A DNA stretch of 62,904 nt from an uncultured Collinsella sp. (lineage in GTDB: Bacteria; Actinomycetota; Coriobacteriia; Coriobacteriales; Coriobacteriaceae), in the NCBI GenBank assembly GCA_902470365.1, contig CABRFZ010000012.1, positions 1-62,904 on the forward strand, in the 5' to 3' direction. This document shows, one piece after another, positions 33,498 to 42,190 of this stretch. The notes below the pieces were generated by a model that searched no databases, was not told the DNA's origin, and saw only the letters and a list, made by a program, of their open reading frames with translations. A program made the translations under genes and the position numbers. Numbering within the stretch: position 1 is the first letter of the stretch; each line of letters starts with the position of its first letter.

Positions 33498-34037
33498 ATG
33501 GATGCCCGCAAAGAAAAAAGCCGCGCCGCTATTGTCACGGCGTTTTCCGAGCTCCTTCGCGAGGAGGACTACGGCAAGATCACTGTCGGCGACATCATCG
33601 CTCGCGCCCACGTAGGCCGCGCGACATTCTACGGCCTCTTTAAGAGCAAAGACGACCTACTGTCCGAGCTCGTGAGCGACATCTGCACCCACGCCCTCGA
33701 CGACGATGGTACGCCGCTCGACGACCCACTCGTGCAGGTCGAGCATATCCTCAACAACCTCTGGGAGCGCCGCCAGGGCGTACGGGCACTGGTAGCCGGC
33801 GCCGGCTCACGCGTCTTCGCCGACAGCCTCCGCAAGACCATCATGGCCCGAGCAGCCGAAACCGTCCCTACCGACCCAAACGGCCCCGCCGGCACCATGG
33901 ACCGCAGCTTCCTACTACACCACATAGCCTCAAGCTTCGTAGGAATGGTCCAATGGTGGGCCTGGCACAACTTCCAAGCCCCAAAAGAGGACGTAGCCAA
34001 AGATTACCTATCAGCCATAAAACCCCTCTTCAGCTAA
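33498..34037 (+). CDS. TetR/AcrR-family regulator of the lar operon
   Basis: 179 residues. The N-terminal AIVTAFSELLREEDYGKITVGDI region and ARAHVGRATFYGLFKSKDDLL helix-turn-helix are typical TetR. The C-terminal ligand domain has Trp-rich MVQWWAWHNF near the end. It begins two bases after the larC stop and shares that transcript, so it probably controls larBC, perhaps through the 34-bp palindrome upstream of larB, and maybe the facing larDA pair. Lactate or nickel are possible signals. The known lar regulator LarR is of a different (Crp/Fnr) family. Confidence 0.85.
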   Translation: MDARKEKSRAAIVTAFSELLREEDYGKITVGDIIARAHVGRATFYGLFKSKDDLLSELVSDICTHALDDDGTPLDDPLVQVEHILNNLWERRQGVRALVAGAGSRVFADSLRKTIMARAAETVPTDPNGPAGTMDRSFLLHHIASSFVGMVQWWAWHNFQAPKEDVAKDYLSAIKPLFS

Positions 34038-34048
34038 GTAACTATCCC

Positions 34049-34132
34049 TTCCCAAAGTGGGAGCCCCATCCCAAAGTGCGGATCCCATTCCAAAGTTCCG
34101 CTCCGACTCAAGACGCCACGCATCCCAAAGTG
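34049..34132. repeat. Degenerate tandem CCCAAAGTG repeats
   Basis: Copies of TYCCAAAGTK occur at 34049, 34068, 34087 and 34122 (spacings 19, 19, 35). They lie in the 340-base gap between the convergent tetR and larD genes. Function unknown. Confidence 0.45.
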
Positions 34133-34231
34133 TCAACAACAGCCCAACGCTCCTATCAGCAACAAGCCCCTCCCACCATAATTCAGATTCATATGTTGGG
34201 TTGCTTGCTCGAGCGCAGCAAAGATCCCGCA

Positions 34232-34356
34232 GCTGGCCGCATGGGGTAACTTCCCAGCGCATTCCGCAGGACGCAAAAAGGCTCGCCGCACGAAGTGCGC
34301 AGCGAGCCTTTTTGCATGTCCGAGGACGCGCTGGGAAGTTACCCCATGCGGCCAGC
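34232..34356. repeat. Nested hairpin element, copy 1 (bidirectional terminator position)
   Basis: Outer arms 34232-34260 and 34328-34356 are perfect 29-base inverted repeats. Inside, GCAAAAAGGCTCGC pairs with GCGAGCCTTTTTGC around the loop CGCACGAAGTGCGCA. The core (34261-34327) matches copy 2 at 36802-36870, but the arms do not. It lies between convergent tetR and larD. Confidence 0.85.
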
Positions 34357-34377
34357 GGACAACTATGTAGCCTCAGA

Positions 34378-35109
34378 CTAGAACATGCCCAAGAAACCGT
34401 GCACAAACAGCGCGGCCAGAGCGGCACCGACAAACGGAGCGATGCCAGGAACGAGCAGGCCGTACTTCCAGTTATTGTCAGCCTTGTTCTTAATCGGCAG
34501 CACCTGATAGGCCATGCGAGGACCAAGGTCACGAGCCTGGTTCATGGCAAAGCCGGTGATGCCGCCCATGCCCATGCCAACGGCCCAAACGATCAGACCG
34601 ACGCAGATAGCGAGCATCAAAACGTTCTCGCCAGCACGGTTAGCAGCAGCAAGGATGGCGCTGATGAACACAAAGGTGCAGATAGCCTCGCAGAAGAAGT
34701 TACGGGCATAGTTGGTGCCCTCGGTGGTGGGGTTGGTCGAGAAGATGTTGCGCTGAGCAACGGGATCGATGACACCATCGGAAGCCTTGAACTCATCGGC
34801 ATACATCAACCACGCGATCACGGCACCCGCAAAGCCGCCGAGCATATCGGCAACCATGAAGGGGATGCAGCTGCTCCACGGCACCAGGCCGACGATGCAC
34901 TGGGCAAGCACCATGGCGGGGTTCATGCACACGGCGCCGCCAAAGATAAACAAGGCGACCGAGATACCAAAAGACCAAGTGGTGATGGCAAACATATGAC
35001 CAGAGCCCTGATACTTGGTGCCCTTGAGCACGGTATCGCAGTGTACGCCCACGCCAAAGATGATCATGAGGGCCGTTGCGCCGAATTCGCAGAGGAGTTT
35101 GGTAAGCAT
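34378..35109 (-). CDS. larD: Aquaporin/GlpF-family channel, probable lactate channel LarD
   Basis: 243 residues with six membrane helices and two half-helices. The first NPA box is GGAVCMNPAMVLA; the second is changed to FAMNQARDLGPR (Asn-Gln-Ala instead of Asn-Pro-Ala). Its place 49 bases downstream of larA makes the D/L-lactic acid facilitator LarD the likely role; glycerol facilitator GlpF is the alternative. It ends against the nested hairpin. RBS GGTTTT-type is weak; an AAGATAAGG lies before the ATG. Confidence 0.8.
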   Translation of the reverse strand: MLTKLLCEFGATALMIIFGVGVHCDTVLKGTKYQGSGHMFAITTWSFGISVALFIFGGAVCMNPAMVLAQCIVGLVPWSSCIPFMVADMLGGFAGAVIAWLMYADEFKASDGVIDPVAQRNIFSTNPTTEGTNYARNFFCEAICTFVFISAILAAANRAGENVLMLAICVGLIVWAVGMGMGGITGFAMNQARDLGPRMAYQVLPIKNKADNNWKYGLLVPGIAPFVGAALAALFVHGFLGMF

Positions 35110-35158
35110 AAAACCTTATCTTTCTTGTCGGTTATAAACGATTCGTTTAGGCCGCACG

Positions 35159-36436
35159 CTAGTGCTGCGCGACGACAACGCCCAGGCCATCGGGAATGAC
35201 GGCCACCTTGGCGTCAGCACCCTTCATCTCAAAGGCGAGCTTGAGCGCCTCCTCGAGGGTGTTAACCGGCGTCATGTGCATATCCTTAATCATCTGGTGA
35301 TCGCACAGGTCGGTAACCATGATCACAGGGTGATGTGCCAGGATGCGGGCGAAAATCTGGCTCGTCCACTGATCGGGCAGGGTCTCGTCCTTGGGACGAT
35401 CGATGCAGGCACGCTCAAACTCTGCCGGATCGTTGTCAGCGATGTTGTGATAGAAGCCCTCGCCACCGTGACCGTCGGCACAACCGGCAACGTCGATAAT
35501 CACACCGCCCTCGGGAAGCGTGGCCTCGGCAGAGCACATGCCCTTCACGGCCTGGTAGATGTTCTGGTCGAGCGGGTAGCCGCCGTTGGTGGTGATGGCA
35601 ATCTCGCACTCGACGGACTCAACGCCTGCAAGGCTCTTCACGAACTCGCAGCCAGCCTCGTGTGCCTTGTGAATGTCGCCGGCGAAGGAGCCGATGACCT
35701 CATGCTTGCCGTTGAGCACAACGTTCAGCACAAAGGCAAGGTGAGCCATCTCGGCAGCGGCAAACATGTCCTCGCTCACGTGGTTGTGGCACAGGTTGCC
35801 GGCACGCGAATGAGAATCGTTCACAAACTGACCGTTGTGGTTGTACATGATGGTCTTGTAGCTGGCGATGCCAGGCAGGACGGACTTGCGGCTACCAGAG
35901 AAACCGGCAAAGAAGTGCGGCTCAATAAAGCCCTCGGCAAGCAACAGATCGCAGTCGGCGGCAATCTTGTTGATGATGCACTCGCCACCAGAAGGCAGGG
36001 TGCCAATCTTTTTCATCATGCTGTCATCAGTCGCAACGTGCATAACGATTTCCTCGTTGTCAACGATCTCCTCGCCGTACTTGTTGACGAGCTCCTCGTG
36101 CGTCGACGGACGATGCATACCCGTAGCAACCAGAATGCGAACGCGCGCCTCAGGCGCAGCGGAATGGATGTGATGCAGCAGAATAGGCATCGTCACACGC
36201 GAAGGAACGGGGCGCGTATGGTCGGAGCTAATGATGACGATATCCTTCTTGCCAGCACAGAGCTCCTCGAGCGAAGGCGAGCCGTAAGGGTTGGCAAGTG
36301 ACTCCTCCACCAGCTCTTCCTGCGATTTCGTGGTCTTAAACTCGTTTTGATGACCTTCCATCACACCCGCGAAGTTCTTATTCTCGAGCTCCAAATGCAA
36401 CGTCTTGTGGTCAAACGGCAGTTCACATTCAAACAA
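35159..36436 (-). CDS. larA: Nickel-dependent lactate racemase
   Basis: 425 residues. With a TTG start at 36436 (AGGAAGAGG ten or so bases before), the protein aligns residue for residue with LarA of Lactiplantibacillus (424). SSDHTRPVPS binds the cofactor phosphate region, His108 (GMHRP) and His174 (IEPHFF) are the catalytic pair, Lys184 (GSRKSVLPG) anchors the pincer nucleotide, and His200 is the fourth nickel ligand. All sit at the canonical numbers. Longer upstream starts break this numbering. It interconverts D- and L-lactate. It is followed by larD and lies opposite the larBC-tetR operon. larE, also needed for the cofactor, is not in the window. Confidence 0.95.
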   Translation of the reverse strand: MFECELPFDHKTLHLELENKNFAGVMEGHQNEFKTTKSQEELVEESLANPYGSPSLEELCAGKKDIVIISSDHTRPVPSRVTMPILLHHIHSAAPEARVRILVATGMHRPSTHEELVNKYGEEIVDNEEIVMHVATDDSMMKKIGTLPSGGECIINKIAADCDLLLAEGFIEPHFFAGFSGSRKSVLPGIASYKTIMYNHNGQFVNDSHSRAGNLCHNHVSEDMFAAAEMAHLAFVLNVVLNGKHEVIGSFAGDIHKAHEAGCEFVKSLAGVESVECEIAITTNGGYPLDQNIYQAVKGMCSAEATLPEGGVIIDVAGCADGHGGEGFYHNIADNDPAEFERACIDRPKDETLPDQWTSQIFARILAHHPVIMVTDLCDHQMIKDMHMTPVNTLEEALKLAFEMKGADAKVAVIPDGLGVVVAQH

Positions 36437-36920
36437 TGACGAGCGCCCTCTTCCTTTCAACTGACACACTAGATAAACCGTTGGAAGGATACGCCGCTCA
36501 CCGAAAAACACCACCGTCCACCGACTCATTAACACAACGTTCATATTTGACCCACAACAAAACGGCCGCGACCCCAAACGGGACCGCGGCCGCTACAGTC
36601 GTAAGGCGAGAAGCGCACAATTCTTCTCTTCAGCTTTAATCCCAGAAGGCCGAGGACGAAGGGACCCGATGGGTTTCCCTCTGAATGCATTCCGCAGCAC
36701 GAAGCCCTTTTCAAACGCGCGGAGCGCGCCAATATTCCCCCAGCAGTAATCCGCCGAAGGCCGGACATCGCAGGGCCCGCCATCAGTTTACTTTTAGGCA
36801 CACTCCGCAGAACGCAAGAAGCCCTCGCCGCACGAAGTGCGCAGCGAGGGCTTCTTGCATGTCCGAGGACGTGCCTAAAAGTAAACTGATGGCGGGCCCG
36901 GACGACTACAGGGCTATCGA
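36437..36920. other. 484-base gap: larA promoter, GC hairpin and repeat traces
   Basis: It holds the larA leader, a GC-rich hairpin at 36563-36592 (CGGCCGCG with its complement, one bulge), a possible degenerate trace of the nested element (CCGAGGACG at 36650 and ATTCCGCAG at 36689) and copy 2 of the element. No gene is seen. Confidence 0.6.
36773..36899. repeat. Nested hairpin element, copy 2 (downstream of ppc)
   Basis: Arms 36773-36801 and 36871-36899 are perfect 29-base inverted repeats unlike those of copy 1. The core 36802-36870 shares CTCGCCGCACGAAGTGCGCA and ATGTCCGAGGAC with copy 1, and its inner stem (GCAAGAAGCCCTCGC) differs by compensated changes. It occupies the ppc terminator position. 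Confidence 0.85.
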
Positions 36921-39734
36921 TTACCCCGTGTTTTGCAAACCTGCCGAGACGCCGGTCACAGTCGAAAGAATCAGGCTCATGTACTCGGCCTTCTTCTCCT
37001 CGGCCATCTCGTCCTGATTCATGCGCACCTCGCGAAGGGCGCGGACCTGGGCGATGGACAGAGCGTCGACGTAGGGGTTACGCACGCGAACGGCGCAGCC
37101 GAGCACGCGACGACGCTGCAGCGGCCACTCATCACCGACGATGGCAAGGACCCACTTACGGGTGAGCTGCATCTCGGTAAAGACCTTCTTGGACAGATCA
37201 TCGCGGTCGCCCAGATGCAGATACATCTTGGCGATGCGCTGATCGGTCTTAGCAATCGACATCTCGATGTTGTCGATAAAGGTGCGGAAGAACGGCCACT
37301 CCTGGTAGGCAGCCTTGAGCTGGTCAAGATCGCCAAGCTGCTCGCAGGCGGTGCCCAGACCGTACCAAGCGGCCAGGTTAATGCGCGCCTGGCTCCAGCT
37401 GAAGATCCACGGGATGGTACGCAGGTCATCGAGCGACTTGGCGCCCAGACCGCGCTTGGCGGGACGCGAGCCGATCGGCAGCAGACCGACCTCGGTCAGC
37501 GGCGTCACGGTCGAGAACCACGGTGTAAAGTCCTCGGTGTTCAGCAGGTCCAGATAGCGTTCGTGGCTTGCAGTGTTGAGCTTCTCGGCCATATCCCAGA
37601 ACTTCCGCGTGGTCTCGGTGTTGGTCTTCTCGACACTCGGGGCCGACTGCAAAAGCGTTGCGGCGGCAACGGACTCAACATGGCGCTGAGCCAGCGTGCG
37701 GTTGCCGTAACGGGCAAAGATGACTTCGCCCTGCTCGGTAAGCTTAAAGAAGCAGTTGACCGAACCCTTGGGCTGCGCCAGCACGGCCTTGTTGGCCGGG
37801 CCGCCGCCACGGCCCACGGCACCGCCGCGACCGTGCATGAGCACCAGGTCGATATCGTTCTTCTCTGCCCACTTGGCGATGCGCTCCTGCGCGGAGTGCA
37901 GCGCGAGCATGGCCGTGGTAGGACCGGCATCCTTGGAAGAGTCGGAATAGCCCAGCATGACCTCCATGCGGCGGTTGGTCTGGGCAAGGCGCTTTTGCAC
38001 CACGGGCAGCGTAAGCATCTGATCGAGCACGTCGACGCAGCCCTCGAGGTCCTCGAGCTGCTCGAACAACGGGATCACGTCGAGCTCGGGGACATCCTCC
38101 TCGTGTGCAAAGGACAGGTGCGCCAGCTCAAAGACGTCGGCCACATGCTGAGCGCTCTTGGTAAACGAGATGATGTAGCGGTGCGCCATCTTCTTGCCGT
38201 AGCGCTTTTGGATGGAGCCGATAGCGCGGAAGGTATCGATGACCTCGCGCGTCATGGGCTGCAGGTCGCCATGGATACCGTTCTCGTGGATATCCTTAAG
38301 GGCGCGGGCATGCACCACGGAGTGCTGACGGAACTCCATCTCGACCATATGGAAGCCGAAGGACTCGACCTGCCAGATGATGGTTTGGACCGGGCCGTAG
38401 GCAGCACGGACGGCACCGCAGGCGGCCAGCGAACGCTGGACGACGCGCAGGTCATCCAGGAACTCGTCGGCGCTGTGGTACATGGTGTCGGTGATACGAC
38501 GGACGGTGGCGTTCAGGCGGTCGGCCATGACGAGCATGACGGCGCGATGCGGCTCGTGCTCGGAGATCAGCTCGGCGCGGGCCGTGTAACGAGGGCTCAT
38601 CTCGACCTGATGGTTCCACAGGTTAATGAGCTCGGCCGACGGCTTGCTGTAGGTAGCCTCGAGCGTGAGGTTGCGGCCGATGTGGCGGCACTTGTCCTCG
38701 AGCTTGAGCACCATGTGCGTAAAGTACTTGGCGGCGACCTCACGGCTCACCTTGGCGGTGACGTTGGGGTTACCGTCGCGGTCGGAACCGATCCAGCTGC
38801 CGGGATGGAAGAACGCCGGGCACAGCGGCGGCACAGTACCGGCCTTGTCGCCCAGCACCCAATCGTCAAAACGACGATAGATAACGGGGATAACGTCGAA
38901 CAGCGTGTTATCGAAGATGTCGATGATGGTATCGGCTTCCTCGACCGGCGTGGGCTTCTTGAGCGCGATGGGACTCGTACGCACCAGGGCGTCGATCTCC
39001 TGCAGCATATGGCGCTCGTTCTCCACCAGGTCGGAGCCGCCCAGACGCGGACGCTCCTCCAGCAGGTTGGAGATACGGCGGATCTTGCCCTCGACGGCCT
39101 TACGACGGGCCTCGGTGGGATGTGCGGTAAAGACAGGGTGGAACTCGAGCTTGTCGAGCAGCTCGTTGGCACCCTCGACACCCAGCTCATTCACCAGCTG
39201 GTGATAGGCAACGGTAAGCTCGTTGGCAGGATCGACCTCGGTATCGGTCGACGCACCGGCCTCGCGCTCGCGCAGCTGCGCCACACGGTAGTTCTCCTCC
39301 GACAGGTTTGCCAGATGGAAAAAGCTCGTAAAGGCGCGAACGATGACCTGCTGCTTATCGAGCGGCAGGCTGTCGATCAAATCGACGACCTCACGAAATG
39401 CCACGGCAGTGGGCTCGTCGGCGGTGGGCACGCCCTGCTCGTCGACGGCTTCGTCGGCAGCGCAGGTACCGGGGTTGCCGGCATTGACCACAATCTCGGC
39501 TGTCAAAATCTTGTCGAACAGGTCCGCGATCTCGGGATCATACTCGCTAAGCACACGGCGCTCCAGGCGCAAGAACAGCGCCAGATTGTCGCGCAGCTCC
39601 TCGGGGATCTCGATCTCGGCGAGACGCTCCCTGGACTCGGCATTCGAGCCGATTCGGTTAACGAGGCGGTTGACCACGGCAGCGACGCGCGCCGCGGCTT
39701 CGGGTACAGACTGGTTGCTTAGGTTCTCAGCCAC
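36921..39734 (-). CDS. ppc: Phosphoenolpyruvate carboxylase
   Basis: About 937 residues, a full PEPC. Catalytic His lies in VFTAHPTEARRKAVEGK, bicarbonate and PEP sites in GSWIGSDRDGNPNVT, GYSDSSKDAGPT and MHGRGGAVGRGGGP, and the conserved C-terminal RNPYVDALS and final NTG end are present. It carboxylates PEP to oxaloacetate, feeding anaplerosis or succinate formation. The ATG at 39746 has its Shine-Dalgarno almost touching it, so I prefer the GTG at 39734, which follows GGGAGG; this is uncertain. The gene is alone, closed by hairpin copy 2. Confidence 0.97.
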   Translation of the reverse strand: MAENLSNQSVPEAAARVAAVVNRLVNRIGSNAESRERLAEIEIPEELRDNLALFLRLERRVLSEYDPEIADLFDKILTAEIVVNAGNPGTCAADEAVDEQGVPTADEPTAVAFREVVDLIDSLPLDKQQVIVRAFTSFFHLANLSEENYRVAQLREREAGASTDTEVDPANELTVAYHQLVNELGVEGANELLDKLEFHPVFTAHPTEARRKAVEGKIRRISNLLEERPRLGGSDLVENERHMLQEIDALVRTSPIALKKPTPVEEADTIIDIFDNTLFDVIPVIYRRFDDWVLGDKAGTVPPLCPAFFHPGSWIGSDRDGNPNVTAKVSREVAAKYFTHMVLKLEDKCRHIGRNLTLEATYSKPSAELINLWNHQVEMSPRYTARAELISEHEPHRAVMLVMADRLNATVRRITDTMYHSADEFLDDLRVVQRSLAACGAVRAAYGPVQTIIWQVESFGFHMVEMEFRQHSVVHARALKDIHENGIHGDLQPMTREVIDTFRAIGSIQKRYGKKMAHRYIISFTKSAQHVADVFELAHLSFAHEEDVPELDVIPLFEQLEDLEGCVDVLDQMLTLPVVQKRLAQTNRRMEVMLGYSDSSKDAGPTTAMLALHSAQERIAKWAEKNDIDLVLMHGRGGAVGRGGGPANKAVLAQPKGSVNCFFKLTEQGEVIFARYGNRTLAQRHVESVAAATLLQSAPSVEKTNTETTRKFWDMAEKLNTASHERYLDLLNTEDFTPWFSTVTPLTEVGLLPIGSRPAKRGLGAKSLDDLRTIPWIFSWSQARINLAAWYGLGTACEQLGDLDQLKAAYQEWPFFRTFIDNIEMSIAKTDQRIAKMYLHLGDRDDLSKKVFTEMQLTRKWVLAIVGDEWPLQRRRVLGCAVRVRNPYVDALSIAQVRALREVRMNQDEMAEEKKAEYMSLILSTVTGVSAGLQNTG

Positions 39735-39898
39735 GTTTCCTCCCATTCCTCCTTCTATGCACGTAACATGCGGTATTCATTATAGGCGCTTGAGAAATAC
39801 TTTCGACACTGATTGCGCTTTACCACACAAAAGTATTTTCTGCATTGCAAAGGTTTTTGCCCTAAATGGTCGTATTTCTCGGTGGGCGGCATACGTAA

Positions 39899-39934
39899 AC
39901 GGGGGCATTCCGCATAAAAGCGAAACACCCCCGT
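39899..39934 (-). terminator. hisS terminator
   Basis: ACGGGGG pairs with CCCCCGT across 22 bases; the minus strand continues TTACG. The stem is short and the loop long. Confidence 0.6.
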
Positions 39935-39991
39935 AACAATCGCTCTCCATGAGCAGGGCACGTTAGCAGGCCCGAAGCTCAAAAAGATGCG

Positions 39992-41305
39992 CTACAGGCG
40001 CTCGCGAACCGCCTCGACGACGTTGTCCAGATCGGCGAGCACCTCGTCATGGCTCTGCATGTCGCGCACTTTGACCTTGCCGGCGGCAAGCTCGTCGCCA
40101 CCCAGGACCAAGATGAGCTTGGCGCCTACCTTATCGGCTTGCTTAAACTGGGCCTTGAGCGAACGACCCTGATAGTCGGCCTCGGTCACGATACCTGCGG
40201 CGCGAAGCTCCTGCGTAATGGCAAAGACGTTCTGGCGCAGCTCCTTGCCGGCGTTGGCGACATAGACGCACGGGGCCTCATCGGCACCCAAATCGCTGCC
40301 AAAGGCCTGCAGGGCCAGCAGGGCGCGCTCAAAACCGACAGCAAAGCCGACGCCCGCCGTGGGCTTGCCACCCTCGAGCTCGACCAGGCCATCGTAGCGG
40401 CCGCCGCCGCCGATGGAGCCGACGCCGGCGCCAGGGGCCTCGACCTCAAAGACAGTACGGGTGTAGTAGTCCAGGCCGCGCACCAAGGTGGGATCCTCGA
40501 CATACTCGATACCGGCGGCATCCAGATAGCGCTTGACCTGCTCGTAGTGCTCGCGGCACTCATCGCACAGGTTGTCACCCATCAGCGGAGCCTCGGCCAT
40601 GATCTCGCGGCAGTGGTCGTTCTTGCAGTCGAAGGCACGCAGCGGGTTGAGCTCGGCGCGCTCGCGGCACTCATCGCACATCTCGTCGGCGTGATCGAGG
40701 ATGAACTGCTTAACCTGCTCGCGATAAGCCGGACGGCACTGGGCGTCACCCATCGAGTTGATGAGCAGACGAAGCTTGGAAAGATCGAAGCCCAGGCGCT
40801 TGTAGAACTCCATGAGCATGATGATGCACTCGGCGTCTGCCGCCGGATCGGGAGCGCCGAGCCACTCGATGCCCACCTGGTGGAACTGGCGCAGGCGGCC
40901 CTTCTGGGGACGCTCGCCGCGGAACATGGCCTCGGCGTAGTAAGCCTTAAACGGCGTGGAGCCCTGGGGCACCAGATTGTTCTCGACGACGGCGCGCACC
41001 ACGCCGGCCGTGCCCTCGGGGCGAAGTGCCAGGCGCTGCTTGGGCTTGAGTTTGGTGTCGGTGCCCTCGGTAAAGACGCGCTCCAGGTTGGCACCGCTGA
41101 ACACGCGGAACATTTCCTTGCGCACGACGTCGGTCGACTGGCCGATACCGTGGACAAACACGTCAACCTGCTCGATCGCGGGCGTCTCGATGGGTTTAAA
41201 ACCAAACGGCTCGAACACGCCGGCCGCAATCTGCTGCATCTTTTGCCAGGCGCGCATCTCGGCGCCGATAAGGTCGCGGGTTCCCTCCGCCTTCTGTGCC
41301 TGCAT
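39992..41305 (-). CDS. hisS: Histidyl-tRNA synthetase
   Basis: 437 residues, class II HisRS. The GTRDLIGAEM start, motif 2 MFRGERPQKGRLRQFHQVGIEW, the HisA motif LVRGLDYYTRTVFEV and SIGGGGRYDGL, and motif 3 GVGFAVGFERALLAL are all present; the C-terminal anticodon domain follows. A Cys-rich stretch (DEMCDECRERAEL, NLCDECREHYEQ) suggests a zinc-like insertion known in some HisRS. The ATG at 41305 follows AAAGGTG. The upstream region holds three long inverted repeats, and no T-box was recognised. Confidence 0.97.
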   Translation of the reverse strand: MQAQKAEGTRDLIGAEMRAWQKMQQIAAGVFEPFGFKPIETPAIEQVDVFVHGIGQSTDVVRKEMFRVFSGANLERVFTEGTDTKLKPKQRLALRPEGTAGVVRAVVENNLVPQGSTPFKAYYAEAMFRGERPQKGRLRQFHQVGIEWLGAPDPAADAECIIMLMEFYKRLGFDLSKLRLLINSMGDAQCRPAYREQVKQFILDHADEMCDECRERAELNPLRAFDCKNDHCREIMAEAPLMGDNLCDECREHYEQVKRYLDAAGIEYVEDPTLVRGLDYYTRTVFEVEAPGAGVGSIGGGGRYDGLVELEGGKPTAGVGFAVGFERALLALQAFGSDLGADEAPCVYVANAGKELRQNVFAITQELRAAGIVTEADYQGRSLKAQFKQADKVGAKLILVLGGDELAAGKVKVRDMQSHDEVLADLDNVVEAVRERL

Positions 41306-41370
41306 GGGCAAACACCTTTCTTTTGTATCGCGTCATAGGTAGTGGACATTATACGGCACAAAGCAGCAAC

Positions 41371-41574
41371 GCGGCGGCGCGCCTGACCGAACGAGGGTAT
41401 GGGGGCTCGTTCGGCCAGATGCGCCGCCGCTGTTTGTGATCCCTTTTCCTCCGTCCCCTTCGGATCGCGTAATCCCTTGGGGACGGAGGAAAAGGGATCA
41501 TTTCGTAGGCCCGTGGCCGCCTTGGAAACCGAATGATGGTACGAGCATCCATTCGGCTTCCAAGGCGGCCACGG
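41371..41574. repeat. Three consecutive long inverted repeats
   Basis: The 304-base gap 41306-41609 is nearly filled by three hairpins: 41371-41395/41406-41430 (25-base arms, three mismatches), 41437-41458/41479-41500 (22-base perfect arms) and 41511-41535/41550-41574 (25-base arms, one mismatch). They lie between the 5' end of hisS and the 3' end of the MFS remnant. No T-run typical of simple terminators follows all three. Confidence 0.8.
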
Positions 41575-41609
41575 ACAGAACGGGGCGAACAGAAAAGAGC
41601 GACGGACGC

Positions 41610-42059
41610 CTACTCCCCCGCCACGCTTGCGCGCAGCTTGGCGGCGATGGGCTCCGAGGCCAGCAGGAACACGAGCATGACCACAGAACACACCAGACAC
41701 ACGATCCAAGTGCTCGCAAAGGAGCCCGAGACGGCAAAGAGCACATAGACCTGCCAAAGCTCACCCACAAAGCTCATGCCCGCGAGCACCGTCGAGGTGG
41801 CGATGACGGTGAGCGAGCCCAATACGCGGCCACTCACCTTATCGGCAACATGACCGATAACGAGCGAACCCACGACACTCACCACGGTGGAGATAGCGTT
41901 GGAGATGTTGTACTGGGCAAGCGTAATCCCGAGGTTGCTGACGATCAGCGGCTGGAACAGGCTCATGCAGTTGACGAAAATCGTGTAGCACGTGGCCATG
42001 ATCACGAAGCCGGAGGCCACCACGAGCCAGCCGGGGAAGAACTTACGCTGCTGGGACAT
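41610..42059 (-). pseudogene. MFS transporter remnant with internal deletion
   Basis: 149 residues. The first about 115 residues are a normal MFS start: a PGWLVVASGF TM1, a GHVADKVSGR motif A after TM2, TM3 and TM4. They run straight into TWIVCLVCSVVMLVFLLASEPIAAKLR, which looks like the last helix and tail of a 12-helix carrier. Some 260 residues (TM5-TM11) are missing without a frameshift, so an in-frame deletion joined TM4 to TM12. It still has a start and RBS (AGGAGCAG), but transport by five helices is unlikely. A small membrane protein with a new role cannot be excluded. Confidence 0.65.
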
Positions 42060-42099
42060 ACTGCTCCTTATTTAACAAACGAATAGCCGGCGCCGGGCG

Positions 42100-42190
42100 C
42101 CGGTAGTGCCCAAGATTGCCTTGAAAGACAAGGGCATAGGCCTTACGGCCATGCCCGCAGGCTTGAAAGGCAAGGTTGGGTGCTACCGGT
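42100..42190. repeat. Imperfect long inverted repeat with inner hairpin
   Basis: CCGGTAGTGCCCAAG..., 42100-42127, faces the reverse complement near 42163-42190 with several mismatches. A cleaner inner hairpin GGGCATAGGCC with GGCCATGCCC lies at 42132-42156. The right arm runs into the stop of the M20 gene, so it may serve as that gene's terminator. Confidence 0.5.

Noticed and set aside
33285..34037. LarC2 reached by a frameshift after LarC1
   Set aside because: The frame after larC encodes a clear TetR protein from 33498; no LarC2-like sequence is seen in any frame.
34049..34132. CRISPR array
   Set aside because: The repeats are only about 10 bases, irregularly spaced and without cas genes.
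36933..39722. A 929-codon open frame on the plus strand opposite ppc
   Set aside because: It mirrors the codon structure of ppc in a GC-rich genome and has no recognisable domain. Similar long mirrors lie opposite the flavoprotein, feoB, aspS and htpG genes.
41371..41574. T-box riboswitch before hisS
   Set aside because: No T-box consensus or specifier loop was recognised; the region is made of separate simple hairpins.
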